NCBI RefSeq assembly: GCF_004011505.1
Contig: NZ_SAUN01000001.1
Coordinates: 1,612,001-1,676,000 of the forward strand
DNA: 64,000 bases
Reading direction: 5' to 3'
DNA from: Nonomuraea polychroma
Lineage (GTDB): Bacteria; Actinomycetota; Actinomycetes; Streptosporangiales; Streptosporangiaceae
This document shows, piece after piece, positions 17,615 through 27,681 of this stretch (within the stretch, counting starts at the first letter, position 1; every line of letters begins with the position of its first letter). The notes under the pieces were generated by a model. It was given only the letters and a program-made list of their open reading frames with translations. It was not told the DNA's origin and ran no database searches. The position numbers and the translations under genes are program-made.

Positions 17615-18472
17615 TCAAGGCTTGATCGCGAGACCGCCGTAGGCCCAGGCGTGGCCGCCGGGAATCTGTTCCTGGTATTCGGTGGGATCCGGCCGCCACG
17701 TCACCACCTCGACGAGGCCCGGGTCCACCAGGTCCCAGCCCTCGAAGAAGCGCAGCGTCTCGTCGTGGGTGCGCGGCACCATGGGGGCGGAGCTGTTGTC
17801 GTAGGGCTTGGTGAAGTCCTCGCGGCGCACCTGGTCGGCGAAGTCGAGCGTGATGTGCGACAGCAGCAGGTAACTGCCGCTGGGCACCGCGGCCTTGAGC
17901 TGCTCGACCAGCCCGTACGGGTCTTCCTGGTCGGTGATGAAGTGCATGACCCCGGCAAGGATGACGGCCACGGGACGGGTGAAGTCGATCACCTGCCGGA
18001 CCGCGGGATCGGCCAAGATCTTCTCCGGCTGCCGCAGGTCCGCCTCGATCATGGCGGTCATGCCCGCGGGGTCACCGGTCAGCAGAGCACGACCGTGCAC
18101 CAGAACGATCGGGTCATTGTCCACATAGGCCACGCGGGCCTCGGGTGCGGCCCCCTGTGCGATCGTGTGGGTGTTGTCCTGGCTGGGGATCCCGGTGCCG
18201 ACGTCCAGGAACTGGGTGATGCCGGCCTCGGCCGCCAGATGCCGCACTGCCCGGCCCAGGAAGGCACGGTGTGCGCGCACGCCCTCGCGCGTGCCCGGCG
18301 ACACCTCGATGAGCGCCTCGGCAGCCTTGCGGTCGGCGGCGAAGTTGTCCTTGCCGCCCAGTAGGTAGTCATATATCCGAGCTGGATGAGGAATGTGAGG
18401 ATTGATCTTCGTGATCGGAACCTCGGTGTATGAAGGGGCCAGCGGGTCTGTCCCTCTGTCGCTGTGAGTCAT
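17615..18472 (-). CDS. DUF574-type SAM-dependent methyltransferase
   Basis: A 285-residue protein of the actinomycete-expanded S-adenosyl methyltransferase family (DUF574). Visible family marks: 'PHPARIYDYLLGGKDNFAAD' near residue 30, 'FLDVGTGIPSQDNTH' (SAM-binding Gly loop), 'VAYVDNDPIVLVHGRALL', and a conserved tail 'YGGLAIKP'. Its substrate is unknown; family members are typically stand-alone and multicopy. ATG 18472 is preceded by GAAGGAAGAG. It is convergent with the inositol operon and followed directly by a strong terminator. Confidence 0.93.
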   Translation of the reverse strand: MTHSDRGTDPLAPSYTEVPITKINPHIPHPARIYDYLLGGKDNFAADRKAAEALIEVSPGTREGVRAHRAFLGRAVRHLAAEAGITQFLDVGTGIPSQDNTHTIAQGAAPEARVAYVDNDPIVLVHGRALLTGDPAGMTAMIEADLRQPEKILADPAVRQVIDFTRPVAVILAGVMHFITDQEDPYGLVEQLKAAVPSGSYLLLSHITLDFADQVRREDFTKPYDNSSAPMVPRTHDETLRFFEGWDLVDPGLVEVVTWRPDPTEYQEQIPGGHAWAYGGLAIKP

Positions 18473-18577
18473 CTTCTCTTCCTTCTAGATCGGCGATGAC
18501 CGCCGGGCCTTGCTTGGGGGCCCAGGGGTGGGCCTCGCCGAGGACTTCCCTGTGTCCTGTTCTGCCGGACGTGCTTC

Positions 18578-19201
18578 TCACCGTGCTTCTTCGTCGCCCG
18601 GTCCGGCGTTACGGCGCAGGCCGCTCGCGAACGCCCGCCGCAGCCCCCACTGGTGCGCGAGACCGTGTGGCACCGGCCCGATCGCGTCCTTGAAGGCCGG
18701 CCCGGGCAGCGCGCCCGCCCGGGCCGCGTCATGGGTGGCGGTGGCCGGCCGGGCCAGGTCGAGTATCAGCGGCGCGGCCGGCGCGGAGTCGCGCCCGTTC
18801 CAGGCGAGGTCCGTGCGCGTGCGGCGGCCGGGAAAGCCCTCGAACGCGCAGGTTCGGCATGGCGAACATGGAGGGGAGCACGGACTTGACCACGGTCTCG
18901 CCAATCTCGCCGTGGTGGCCGCCGTACGGCACCTCCTGCCGTACGGCGACGAGGTCGCGTGCGCGGCGTGAGGTGGCACGGGGCATATCTCCTGATCGAC
19001 GGCCGCCAGTTCCTCCCGCAGGTGGGTGACCGTCGAGGCGGACAGGAAGCCTTCGCCGGCCAGTTGCCCGGCTTTCTTCCACAGGGGAACCGAGGCGATG
19101 TCATGCCCCCCGAAGACGGTGGACGGGTGGATCAGTCTCAGGCCACGGACGCGGCCCCATTCGGAGGCCCGACGGCAGACCTCCTCGGAGGGCAGATTCA
19201 C
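18578..19201 (-). pseudogene. Decayed copy of the isomerase plus inositol-phosphate-synthase genes
   Basis: An apparent 207-residue frame is a mosaic of two degraded genes. It opens 'NLPSEEVCRRASEWG', matching the N-terminus of the isomerase at 15135. It then jumps to 'FGGHDIASVPLWKKAGQLAG' and 'AAVDQEICPV', matching the synthase. A neighbouring frame (18729-19082) holds 'GGHHGEIGETVVKSVLPSMF' and 'AMPNLRVRG', matching the synthase's Lys loop. The first frame then resumes with 'FEGFPGRRTRTDLAWNG', 'APLILDLARPA' and 'KDAIGPVPHGLAHQW'. About 90 central residues and the DGxNL loop are missing, and at least two frameshifts are needed. It lies 1.2 kb from, and opposite to, the intact copy. Confidence 0.82.
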
Positions 19202-19876
19202 CCCCGTCGAGGACGTGTGGCGGGGCTTGACGATCTCTGCGGGGTGAGGAGGACATTCCCGATGCGGTGGTGCTCCTGAAGGTTCCCGTCCGCCCGATCC
19301 GGCACGTCAGTTGGCACCTCCGCGGCGGAGCCGGGTTCGGCGCCGACGGCGCGCGCCAAGGGCCGGCGGGGACATGGCGTTAACACGAGGGTTGAGCCTC
19401 CATAGGCGAATTCATGCGAAGGATCGTGCGGAACACATCCGCGGGGCCGAACCGTGCTCCGGTGGGGACGCACGCCACCGACGCCGGGACGGCAGCCCGT
19501 CCGCCGAGCACCACAGAGCCGAGGAGAGATCACTTCGGGCACTCAGTTTGGGTATCCCGCCGAAAATTGTCAAGAACGGAGCGGGAATTTCGGCGACGCC
19601 TGCTCCAGCCTGTGCCGGTCATGACGGCACAACATGCGAATTGTGGTCCCGGCAAGTTTCGGCCGAGCTCCCCGTGCAGGGCTCATGAAAGTTTCACGGC
19701 AACCCTCGCACCGGTCGGCTGTGTCCCGCCTCGATAATTCGAGGTGAGCACGCTCGGCGGCTGCCTCCTCAAGTGCCGCAAGCTACGGCGCTCTTGACAG
19801 TGCCTTTCCGCCTCAGATTTGCTCCATCCCGCCACCACTTCCATCGACCTGAAAGGTAGCTCGACCGCCCAGCGGT
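19202..19876. other. 675-bp stretch without a recognisable gene
   Basis: Several short frames exist but none has convincing composition or a known motif. It separates the decayed synthase copy from the CBM13 hydrolase cluster. A TTGACA-like hexamer lies at 19794-19799 upstream of the operator, but no matching -10 box is obvious. It probably carries the promoter of the hydrolase cluster plus degraded sequence. Confidence 0.35.
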
Positions 19877-19890
19877 TGTTAGCGCTAACA
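19877..19890. promoter_or_regulatory. Perfect 14-bp LacI-type operator TGTTAGCGCTAACA
   Basis: The site is an exact palindrome with the central CG step typical of LacI-family operators. It is 16 bp upstream of the ATG of a truncated esterase gene and ahead of two more CBM13-tagged hydrolases. LacI/CebR-type regulators commonly repress polysaccharide-degrading genes in actinomycetes, so this is probably a sugar-responsive operator. The cognate regulator is not adjacent. Confidence 0.7.
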
Positions 19891-19906
19891 GCGGAGAGGC
19901 GGAACA

Positions 19907-20698
19907 ATGAAGCGAGGCGAACCGCGTACTTGTCGGTACGTGGGCATCGGAGCCGCCGTGGCGGCTTTGACCGAAGTGACGAGCTACCAGGCCCGCGCGA
20001 TGTACCTCAGCTACACCGGCCGCTACCCGCGGATGCAGCTCTGGCACGGCACCACCGACACCACGCTGGCCTACGCCAACTTCGGTGAGGAAATCAAGCA
20101 GTGGACCAACCTGAACGGCGTGAGCCAGACCCCGGCGCTCACCGACGGCCCGCGCTCGGGCGCCACCAGGACCCGGTACGGCGGCACCGGCGACCGTCCC
20201 CCCGTCGAGGGGTTCAGCTTCGCAGGTTACGGCCACTCCCTGCCGTTGACGGGCATGTTCCCCTACGCCCTGTCCTTCCTCGGTCTCGACGCGACCTCGA
20301 CGGACCCGACGCCCAGCAGCCAGACCAAGAACGCGGGGTCGGGCAGATGTCTTGACGTCGCCGGCGCCTCCCAGGCCAACGGCGCGCAGGCGCAGATCTG
20401 GGACTGCCACGGGCTGGCCAACCAGCAGTGGACACCCACCGCCTCCGGTGAGCTGCGCGTCTACGGCGGCAAGTGCCTGGACGTCAGCGGTCGCGCCACC
20501 GCCGACGGCAGCAGCGTGATCATCTGGGACTGCAGCGGCCAGAGCAACCAGCAGTGGCGCTTCAACAGCGACGGCAGCATCACCGCGGTGGGCGCGAACA
20601 AGTGCCTGGACGTCCCCGGTAACACCCCGGCCACCGGCACCAGGCTGCGGATTTGGTCCTCCAACGGCGGCGCCAACCAACGCTGGACCCGCACCTGA
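19907..20698 (+). pseudogene. 5'-truncated PHB-depolymerase/acetyl-xylan-esterase-like gene with C-terminal CBM13
   Basis: A 263-residue frame. From about residue 34, 'YTGRYPRMQLWHGTTDTTLA', 'NFGEEIKQWTNLNGVS' and 'GYGHSLPLTGM' match the C-terminal half of family CE1/PHB-type esterases, including the catalytic Asp and His regions. The N-terminal half with the GxSxG nucleophile is absent. The first 30 residues (KRGEPRTCRYVG...) look unrelated. A Pro/Ser/Thr linker leads to a ricin-B lectin domain (115-263) with repeated 'KCLDV' and 'NQQW'. A GGAGAGG site precedes the ATG, so a product could still be made as a carbohydrate-binding protein without catalysis. It is probably a deletion relic that kept its operator. 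Confidence 0.72.
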
Positions 20699-20721
20699 GC
20701 GTGGTGGCATCGCTTTCGGCG

Positions 20722-22047
<1,326 letters not shown>

Positions 22048-22235
22048 CATCGCTCCGGTAGGTGGAGAAGCAGACGCGCGCACTCCTGACGATGGCCGCG
22101 TTATCGGCGGCCGGCTCCTCGTCGCGCTCGACCGCGCGACTACGCCAGGCACCAGGACCATCTCGGCCGGATCGCCGATGTGACCTTCCGGCCCGTGAGC
22201 AGACCACCGCGACGACGCACGAGAAAGGTTCCCTC
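22048..22235 (+). promoter_or_regulatory. Leader between SGNH and GH5 genes
   Basis: A 188-bp gap with no separate gene. The GH5 frame is open through it, but the sequence lacks a signal peptide until 22236, where GAGAAAGG precedes ATG. No perfect TGTTAGCGCTAACA copy is present here. Confidence 0.35.
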
Positions 22236-23696
22236 ATGGACACATCCCGAGCCAGGCGGCTGCTCGCCGGACTGGCAGCCCTGGTGCTCCTGCCGATCAT
22301 CGCGGTGAGCTTATGGACGACGCCCGCAGCGGCCGCGACCAGTCAGTTCCGCGGCATGAACTGGGCGGTGCTGGGCGACAACTTCAGCACCGGCCCGCTC
22401 GTCGTCGACGGGCTGAGCGGCTCCGACAGCTACGCCACGGTGCAGGCCAAGGCCAACGCGCTGTACGACGACATGCAGTCGACACTCGGCGTGAACACGG
22501 TCAGGCTGCCGATCAACACCCACACCGTCGGCACCACCTGGTGGAACGCCTACCGCGGCGCCGTCGACGCCGCCACGGCGCGCGGGTGGAAGGTCATCCT
22601 CGCGTACTGGGAGGACGGCGCGGCCTCGGGGGGCCGCATCACCAACCTGTCGGCGTGGAACTCGATGTGGTCGACCGTGACCTCCCAGTACGGATCGAAC
22701 AGCCTCGTGTACTTCGAGCCGATGAACGAGCCGCACGGCTACAGCTCGGCCGAGTGGCGCAACATCGCCGCCGACTGGCTGGACTACCACTACTCGGCCC
22801 CGCCGAACCGGGTGCTCGTCGGCGGTACCGGCTTCAGCCAGGACCTCCGTGACCTGTGCAACGACTCGCGTTTCGCCGGCACGCTGTTCTCGTTCCACCA
22901 CTACGCGTTCTTCTACTCGGCGAACACGTACGACGGCTGGCGGTCCCACGTCCAGACCCGCCTGGGCAGCTGCGCCTCGCGGGCGGTCGTCACCGAGTTC
23001 GGGGCTCCGATGAACAACGGCCTGAACTACGCCGACGCGAACAGCACCGACAACTTCGTCCGTCACATCCGCGCCGTCACCCAGGTGATGCGGGACAACG
23101 CCATGGGCGGCACTTACTGGCCGGCCATCGGCGGCAAGCCCGGCAACATCGGCTACGACTGGTACTCGATGTACGCCAGGAGCGGCAGCGGAACCGACCT
23201 CAACCTCACGATCCGCAACCAGTCCGGCGCGAACCGCCTGCGCTACGGCTGGGGCGACGCCGTCGACGGCGGCGGTGGCGCAACGACGACCCAGATCGTC
23301 AACCAGAACTCCGGCAAGTGCGTCGACGTCCTGCAGGGCTCGACCGCGAACGCCGCCGAGATCATCCAGTACACCTGCACCGGGGCCGCCAACCAGCAGT
23401 GGCAACTGCGCGATCTGGGCAACGGCTACCACAACATCGTGGCGCAGCACTCCGGCAAGTGCCTCGACGTGAACAACGCCTCCACCGCGGACAACGCGGC
23501 CGTCATCCAGTACACGTGCGGCAGCGGCACCAACCAGCAGTGGCAACTCCGCACCGTGTCCGGCACGAGCTACGTCGAGATCGTCGCCCGGCACTCGGGC
23601 AAGTGCCTCGACGTGTCCGGCCAGTCGACGGCAAATAGCGCCCGCCTCCAGCAGTACACCTGCTGGGGCGGCGCCAACCAGCGCTGGGACGCTTGA
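22236..23696 (+). CDS. Secreted GH5-type glycoside hydrolase with C-terminal CBM13
   Basis: A 486-residue exported enzyme. Residues 1-36 are a signal peptide ending 'TTPAAAA'. The catalytic domain (about 37-345) has 'FRGMNWAVLGDNFSTGPLVV', 'VRLPINTHTV', the acid/base motif 'YFEPMNEPHG' (Asn-Glu), 'FSFHHYAFFY' and the nucleophile segment 'AVVTEFGAPMNNG'. These match clan A, family 5 endoglucanase/mannanase-like enzymes. The C-terminal ricin-B domain has three repeats ('GKCVDVLQGST', 'GKCLDVNNAST', 'GKCLDVSGQST', each with a QxW-like end). Exact polysaccharide specificity cannot be read from sequence. Confidence 0.9.
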   Translation: MDTSRARRLLAGLAALVLLPIIAVSLWTTPAAAATSQFRGMNWAVLGDNFSTGPLVVDGLSGSDSYATVQAKANALYDDMQSTLGVNTVRLPINTHTVGTTWWNAYRGAVDAATARGWKVILAYWEDGAASGGRITNLSAWNSMWSTVTSQYGSNSLVYFEPMNEPHGYSSAEWRNIAADWLDYHYSAPPNRVLVGGTGFSQDLRDLCNDSRFAGTLFSFHHYAFFYSANTYDGWRSHVQTRLGSCASRAVVTEFGAPMNNGLNYADANSTDNFVRHIRAVTQVMRDNAMGGTYWPAIGGKPGNIGYDWYSMYARSGSGTDLNLTIRNQSGANRLRYGWGDAVDGGGGATTTQIVNQNSGKCVDVLQGSTANAAEIIQYTCTGAANQQWQLRDLGNGYHNIVAQHSGKCLDVNNASTADNAAVIQYTCGSGTNQQWQLRTVSGTSYVEIVARHSGKCLDVSGQSTANSARLQQYTCWGGANQRWDA

Positions 23697-24059
23697 GGCC
23701 ACACCAAACAGAGGCACGTGAACGCGAAGGCATCTGGCCACCGGTGGCGAGGAGCGTACGTGATCCTGGACGGCACCCCGGAGCGTCGTCCAGCCCGAGG
23801 TCCAGTGCTTCCTGCCCGGTGGCCGGCCGCCTGCCGTGCGACCGCTTTGAGCATCCCCGGCTCTGCGTCGTGCGCGGAGCCGATGTGCTGGATCTCCTGT
23901 GAGCCGCGGAGTGCGCACGCCGCTTTCCGCGGCGGACCAGCAGGTCAACGGCCTACGGCCCGGATTCGATCGTGAACGTGAGCCAAGTCAGGCATTGATC
24001 CGGCGCCCGAGCGGGCGTCCACCACGTGGGCCGACCTCCTGCGCTCGCAAGCCGACGCT
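23697..24059. other. Non-coding stretch after the GH5 gene
   Basis: No frame here has credible composition. A short plus-strand segment near 23736-23790 reads 'GAYVILDGT', faintly like DDE transposases, but it is too short to support. I see no strong terminator. Confidence 0.3.
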
Positions 24060-24230
24060 TTACTGGCCTGCGATTTGGGTCCAGCCGGTAGCCGCACAAC
24101 CAGAACGTGAGATGGGTGTTCCACTCGGCGGCGCGTGCAGGAAGGAGTTACCGTCCGCCAGCTCTGCGAGGATGATCGGCCGCAAGTGATCGCAGGCCGG
24201 GTCGACCCAGTCGGATTCGGACACTGTCAT
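24060..24230 (-). CDS. Small hypothetical protein, possibly a remnant
   Basis: A 56-residue frame starting at ATG 24230, 'TVSESDWVDPACDHLRPII' then 'LAELADGNSFLHAPPSG'. The first half looks like a genuine soluble protein N-terminus; the second half is less so. It has only a crowded GGGAG site. I do not recognise it. It may be the truncated start of a longer gene whose 3' part was lost. Confidence 0.3.
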   Translation of the reverse strand: MTVSESDWVDPACDHLRPIILAELADGNSFLHAPPSGTPISRSGCAATGWTQIAGQ

Positions 24231-24305
24231 CACTCCCGATGCCTGCCACGTGAGCCTCTTCGGAGGATACAGATCCACAGGAAACGGCCGGAAGGCCGCG
24301 GCGGG

Positions 24306-25037
24306 TCAGGTGAGCAGGCGCTGCGGGTGCATGCCGTCCACCAGCCCCGTGTCCGGCGGATGCACGCTGTAGCCGAGCATGTGGCGGACCCGCCGGCTCA
24401 GTTGCCTGGCCACCTCCCGGCCGGGTGAAAGGGTGAACGCCTCCCTTGTGCGCAGCCACGGCTCACAGTAGTGCGCAGTGATCGTCAGATTGGGGGCGGC
24501 GGCCGGGGGGACTTCGGCGGTGCCGTGCCAGAGGGTGCCGAGGATGATCACGCACGAACCCGGCGGGGGCGTGAGGGGGACTCCGGGCTCGTCCGGACGG
24601 CGGGCCGAGGGCCAGCGGTGGCTGCCCGGCCACAGGATGAAGGTGGCCCCTTCGTCGAGGGTCCAGGTAGTGACGACCGAGAGGGCGGGCCGGGGACGGG
24701 GAACGGGGTAGTGGTCGTCGTCCGCGCTGGGCGGGCGGGCGGCGGCGCCAGGGGCCCTTTCGATCACGTCCAGTTTCGAGAGCAGGAAGTTCGGCAGCAG
24801 GAGCCGATCGAGCACCGCCACGACGTACTGGTGGTCGAGGAGGGCGTCGACGGCGCGGGTGTTGTGCAGGACGCCGAAAATCTGCCGGGTGTGACGCGAC
24901 CTGAAGGGGTCGCGACCGGCCGGCATCAAGAGGGGGGCGAGCTCCGCTCGGATGCGCCGGCGGCTGCCGGCCGCGAGGAGGCCGGGGAGCACGAGGTAGC
25001 CGTCGCGGTGCAGGCGCGACATGGCGCCCGGGATCAT
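24306..25037 (-). CDS. Phytanoyl-CoA dioxygenase-like protein, active site partly altered
   Basis: A 243-residue double-stranded beta-helix protein resembling PhyH-type Fe(II)/2-oxoglutarate oxygenases. Matches: 'LHRDGYLVLPGLLA' at the start, 'DDDHYPVPRPRPALSVVTTW', 'GATFILWPGSHRWPS', and the distal 'GTLWHGTAEV'. The metal triad normally begins with a His two residues before an Asp in the loop before 'DDDHY'. Here that loop reads 'AARPPSADDDHYP', so the expected His is not evident. The usual loop before 'GAT' is also shortened. It may be inactive, or metal-bound differently. Its ATG overlaps the TetR stop (ATGA), so they form an operon. Confidence 0.7.
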   Translation of the reverse strand: MIPGAMSRLHRDGYLVLPGLLAAGSRRRIRAELAPLLMPAGRDPFRSRHTRQIFGVLHNTRAVDALLDHQYVVAVLDRLLLPNFLLSKLDVIERAPGAAARPPSADDDHYPVPRPRPALSVVTTWTLDEGATFILWPGSHRWPSARRPDEPGVPLTPPPGSCVIILGTLWHGTAEVPPAAAPNLTITAHYCEPWLRTREAFTLSPGREVARQLSRRVRHMLGYSVHPPDTGLVDGMHPQRLLT

Positions 25038-25642
25038 GGCGCACCGCCGTCACGATCGCCGGTGACGCCCAGTGCGGAGACGGTGAACAGCCAGACCTCG
25101 CGCATCACGGCCTGCTGATCGGGGCGCGGGTCCTGGTCCAGGACGATGGCGAGGATGGCACGCATGCCGCCGACCACCGCGGCGGCCAGGAGCTCCGGGT
25201 CGCGATCGCCGGCCACGTGTCCTTCGGCCTGGCCCGCCGCGAAGTGCTTGGCGCCCAGGTCGATGACCCGTTTGAAGCACTGGGCTTCCAGGGCGGCCAC
25301 GCGGGCGTCGCCGACCATGCGGCCGAGGACGACGGGCGCGAGCGGGTCCGCATACATGTGCTCGACCCAGGTGGCGACCTGCGCCCGCCACCGTTCGAGC
25401 CAGGTCGCCCCCTCGTAGTGTCCGAGCACGGTGTCGGCTATGAGCCGCTCGTAGAAGTCCTCCAGCAGGGCGCTCATGAGGCCGCTGCGGGTGCCGAAGT
25501 AGCGGTACGGGAGCCCGGCGCTCATCCCTGCGCGTCTGGCCACGGCCGCCACCTCGACGTCGCCGGTGGCGATCAGCTCGTCCGCGGCGGCTTGCAGGAG
25601 GCGCCGGCGGCTGGCGTCGGCACGGTCGGAGACACGTTCCAT
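25034..25642 (-). CDS. TetR-family transcriptional regulator
   Basis: A 202-residue regulator. The N-terminal helix-turn-helix (about 10-56) includes 'LLQAAADELIATGDVEVAAV', 'ARRAGMSAGLPYRYFGTRSG'. The C-terminal helical domain is ligand-binding. I prefer ATG 25642 over the TTG at 25678, because a perfect palindrome lies between them and would serve as operator. It is co-transcribed with the PhyH-like gene by ATGA overlap and likely represses both. Confidence 0.85.
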   Translation of the reverse strand: MERVSDRADASRRRLLQAAADELIATGDVEVAAVARRAGMSAGLPYRYFGTRSGLMSALLEDFYERLIADTVLGHYEGATWLERWRAQVATWVEHMYADPLAPVVLGRMVGDARVAALEAQCFKRVIDLGAKHFAAGQAEGHVAGDRDPELLAAAVVGGMRAILAIVLDQDPRPDQQAVMREVWLFTVSALGVTGDRDGGAP

Positions 25643-25655
25643 GGCTCCAATGTTG

Positions 25656-25667
25656 GTTGAGCTCAAC
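25656..25667. promoter_or_regulatory. Palindromic operator GTTGAGCTCAAC upstream of tetR
   Basis: An exact 12-bp palindrome centred 20 bp before the chosen ATG (25642). It is embedded in a slightly wider imperfect symmetry (TTGAGTTGAGCTCAACCAA on the minus strand). Position and form fit autoregulation by the TetR protein. Confidence 0.6.
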
Positions 25668-25804
25668 TCAATTCGCAAGCGACATTTCGTCTCGCCCGCG
25701 GCGGGCGGGACGGCCGTTCCGCGGGAAGGGACCCACGCGCACGCCGGCTGCGCGGGTCAGCGTCGGATCATGGCGAACACCGGTACGGGCCCCGGCCCCA
25801 TCAG

Positions 25805-25915
25805 ATGGTGCCCACGGAGTACGGCGATCTGACCGACACCGCCTACAAGCAGACCATGCGCGCCACCCTCGACCCCGCGGTCGTGGTGATGTGGACGGGC
25901 ACCGACGTCGTCCCT
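25805..25915 (+). pseudogene. Fragment of a GH84-like N-acetylglucosaminidase gene
   Basis: A 37-residue plus-strand segment reads 'VPTEYGDLTDTAYKQTMR' then 'ATLDPAVVVMWTGTDVVP'. It resembles the 'MWTG' active-site neighbourhood of GH84 beta-N-acetylglucosaminidase/hyaluronidase enzymes. Neither upstream nor downstream sequence continues the family. It is a short relic between tetR and the amidohydrolase terminator. Confidence 0.55.
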
Positions 25916-25977
25916 GTAAGGCACGCCTGCACGCTTGGCCAGCGCATCAGTCCGGGCCCGCTTGGCGCAATCGCTGC

Positions 25978-26002
25978 GGGCGAGGCCGTGCGGCCCTCGC
26001 CC
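25978..26002 (-). terminator. Hairpin after the amidohydrolase gene
   Basis: Arms 25978-25988 and 25991-26002 pair with one bulged base and a tight loop, 19 nt beyond the amidohydrolase stop on the minus strand. It fits the end of the long amidase/ABC operon. Confidence 0.5.
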
Positions 26003-26021
26003 GCGCTTCCGGCTGGGGCCG

Positions 26022-27650
26022 TCAAAAGGCCGGATCAGTGTGGACGCGCTCGCCTTCGACGTAGGTGGCCAGCACCGACGTCCCGGCGAGCTCGTCGGGC
26101 GGGACGGCGTACGGGTCGCGGTCCGTGACCACCAAGTCGGCCAGCTTGCCCTTGTCGATGGTGCCCGTCCGGGCGTTCAGGTGGTTCAGCCGCGCCGTGC
26201 CGAGCGTGTAGGCGACCAGCGCGGTTGTCAGGCTCAGCCGCTGTTCCGGCAGGAACGCCTCGGCGTTCCCGCCCGGAGGCGTGCGGTTGACGGCGACGTG
26301 GATGCCCAGGAACGGGTCGGGGCTGCTGACCGGCCAGTCGCTGCCCGCCGCGAGCGGGGCGCCGGCGCGGACGAGATCCCCGAACGGGTACTGCCAGGCC
26401 GCCCGTTCCGGGCCGAGGAACGGGATGGTCAGCGCGTCCATCTGCGGCTCGTGTGCCGCCCACAACGGCTGCACATTGGCGGTGATGCCGAGCGCGGCGA
26501 ACCGCGGCACGTCGTCCGGGTGCACGACCTGCAGATGGGCGATGTGATGACGGTGGTCGTTGGCACCATTGGCGGCGCGCGCCGCCTCGAACGCGTCCAG
26601 AGCCTCCCGGACCGCCCGATCGCCGACGGCGTGCACGTGGACCTGGAAGCCCTCGGCGTCCAGGCGGGTGACGCACCCGCGCAACGCCTCAGGATCGACG
26701 AAACTGAGCCCTCGGTTGCCGGTCAGGCACCCGCACCCGTTGAGATAGGAGGAGGTCATCGCGGCGGTGAAGTTCTCCACCACGCCGTCCTGCATGATCT
26801 TGACGCTGGTGGTGCGGAACCGGCCCACCTCGTCCTTGCGGGCGAGCAGCTCGGGGATCTGCTCCTCACCCCTGTCGCGATCCCACCACAGCGCGCCGAC
26901 CACCCGGGCGGTGAGCAGCCCCGACTCGGCCGCCGCCAGGTAGGCGCGCTGCACCTTCGGATCGACCATCGCGTCCTGCCAGGCGATCACGCCGGCGGCG
27001 TGCAGCCTCCGCTGGCCGGCCTGGAGCGCCCGCAGCATCATCTCCGCCGTCGGCTCGGGGACGTGCCGGCCGACCAGGTGCGATGCGCCCTCGTGGAGGG
27101 TTCCCTGCGGCGCGCCGCCGGCCTCTCGCTCGATCCGCCCGTCCGCCGGGTCGGGAGTGCTCGCGTCGACACCGCTCAGCTCCAGCGCCCGGGTGTTGAC
27201 CCAGGCGCCGTGGCCGTCCCGGTTGATCAAGTGGACGGGCCGGTCGGGCACCACCGCGTCCAGCAGGCGCCTGCTGGGGGTTCCGCCCGGGAACCACTCC
27301 ATGGACCAGCCACCCCCGCTGATCCATTCGGCCTCCGGGTTCGCCTCGGCGTACGCGCGGATGGCCGCGACCGCCTTGACCGCATCGCGGGCGTCATGCA
27401 GGTCGCACTGGATCATGGTGAGGCCGGCCAGGACGGGATGCACGTGGGCGTCCTGGAAGCCCGGGAGCAGGGCGCGGCCGGCCAGGTCGACGACCTCGGT
27501 GCCGCGGCCGATCAGGGGCCGCACGTCGGGGTGGTCGCCGACGGCGACGATCCGGCCGTCGCGGACGGCGACCGCTGTGGCCGTGGGGCGCACCGGTCCG
27601 AGCGTGTGCACCGGGCCGCCGCGAAGGACGAGGTCGGCGGGGGCGGTCAT
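26022..27650 (-). CDS. YtcJ-type metal-dependent amidohydrolase
   Basis: A 542-residue amidohydrolase (amidohydrolase_3). ATG 27650 follows AAGGAG by eight bases; the longer frame upstream is not needed. Motifs: 'ALLPGFQDAHVHPVLAGL' (metal-binding HxH), 'SGGGWSMEWFPGGTPSRRLL', the Lys-bearing 'TTSVKIMQDGVVENFTAAM', 'VHVHAVGDRAVREALDAFE', 'HHIAHLQVVHPDD', and 'PLAAGSDWPVSSPDPF' (catalytic Asp). Family members hydrolyse amides or exoenzymatic formyl groups; substrate unknown. It is the last gene of the amidase/oligopeptide-transport operon. A frameshifted paralogue lies at 36921-38005. Confidence 0.93.
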   Translation of the reverse strand: MTAPADLVLRGGPVHTLGPVRPTATAVAVRDGRIVAVGDHPDVRPLIGRGTEVVDLAGRALLPGFQDAHVHPVLAGLTMIQCDLHDARDAVKAVAAIRAYAEANPEAEWISGGGWSMEWFPGGTPSRRLLDAVVPDRPVHLINRDGHGAWVNTRALELSGVDASTPDPADGRIEREAGGAPQGTLHEGASHLVGRHVPEPTAEMMLRALQAGQRRLHAAGVIAWQDAMVDPKVQRAYLAAAESGLLTARVVGALWWDRDRGEEQIPELLARKDEVGRFRTTSVKIMQDGVVENFTAAMTSSYLNGCGCLTGNRGLSFVDPEALRGCVTRLDAEGFQVHVHAVGDRAVREALDAFEAARAANGANDHRHHIAHLQVVHPDDVPRFAALGITANVQPLWAAHEPQMDALTIPFLGPERAAWQYPFGDLVRAGAPLAAGSDWPVSSPDPFLGIHVAVNRTPPGGNAEAFLPEQRLSLTTALVAYTLGTARLNHLNARTGTIDKGKLADLVVTDRDPYAVPPDELAGTSVLATYVEGERVHTDPAF

Positions 27651-27681
27651 GTGGTTTCTCCTTCTCGCGTGAGCGGAGTGA

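Noticed and set aside
23736..23795. Possible DDE transposase piece ('AYVILDGT')
   Set aside because: Only about eight residues fit and nothing around them continues the match.
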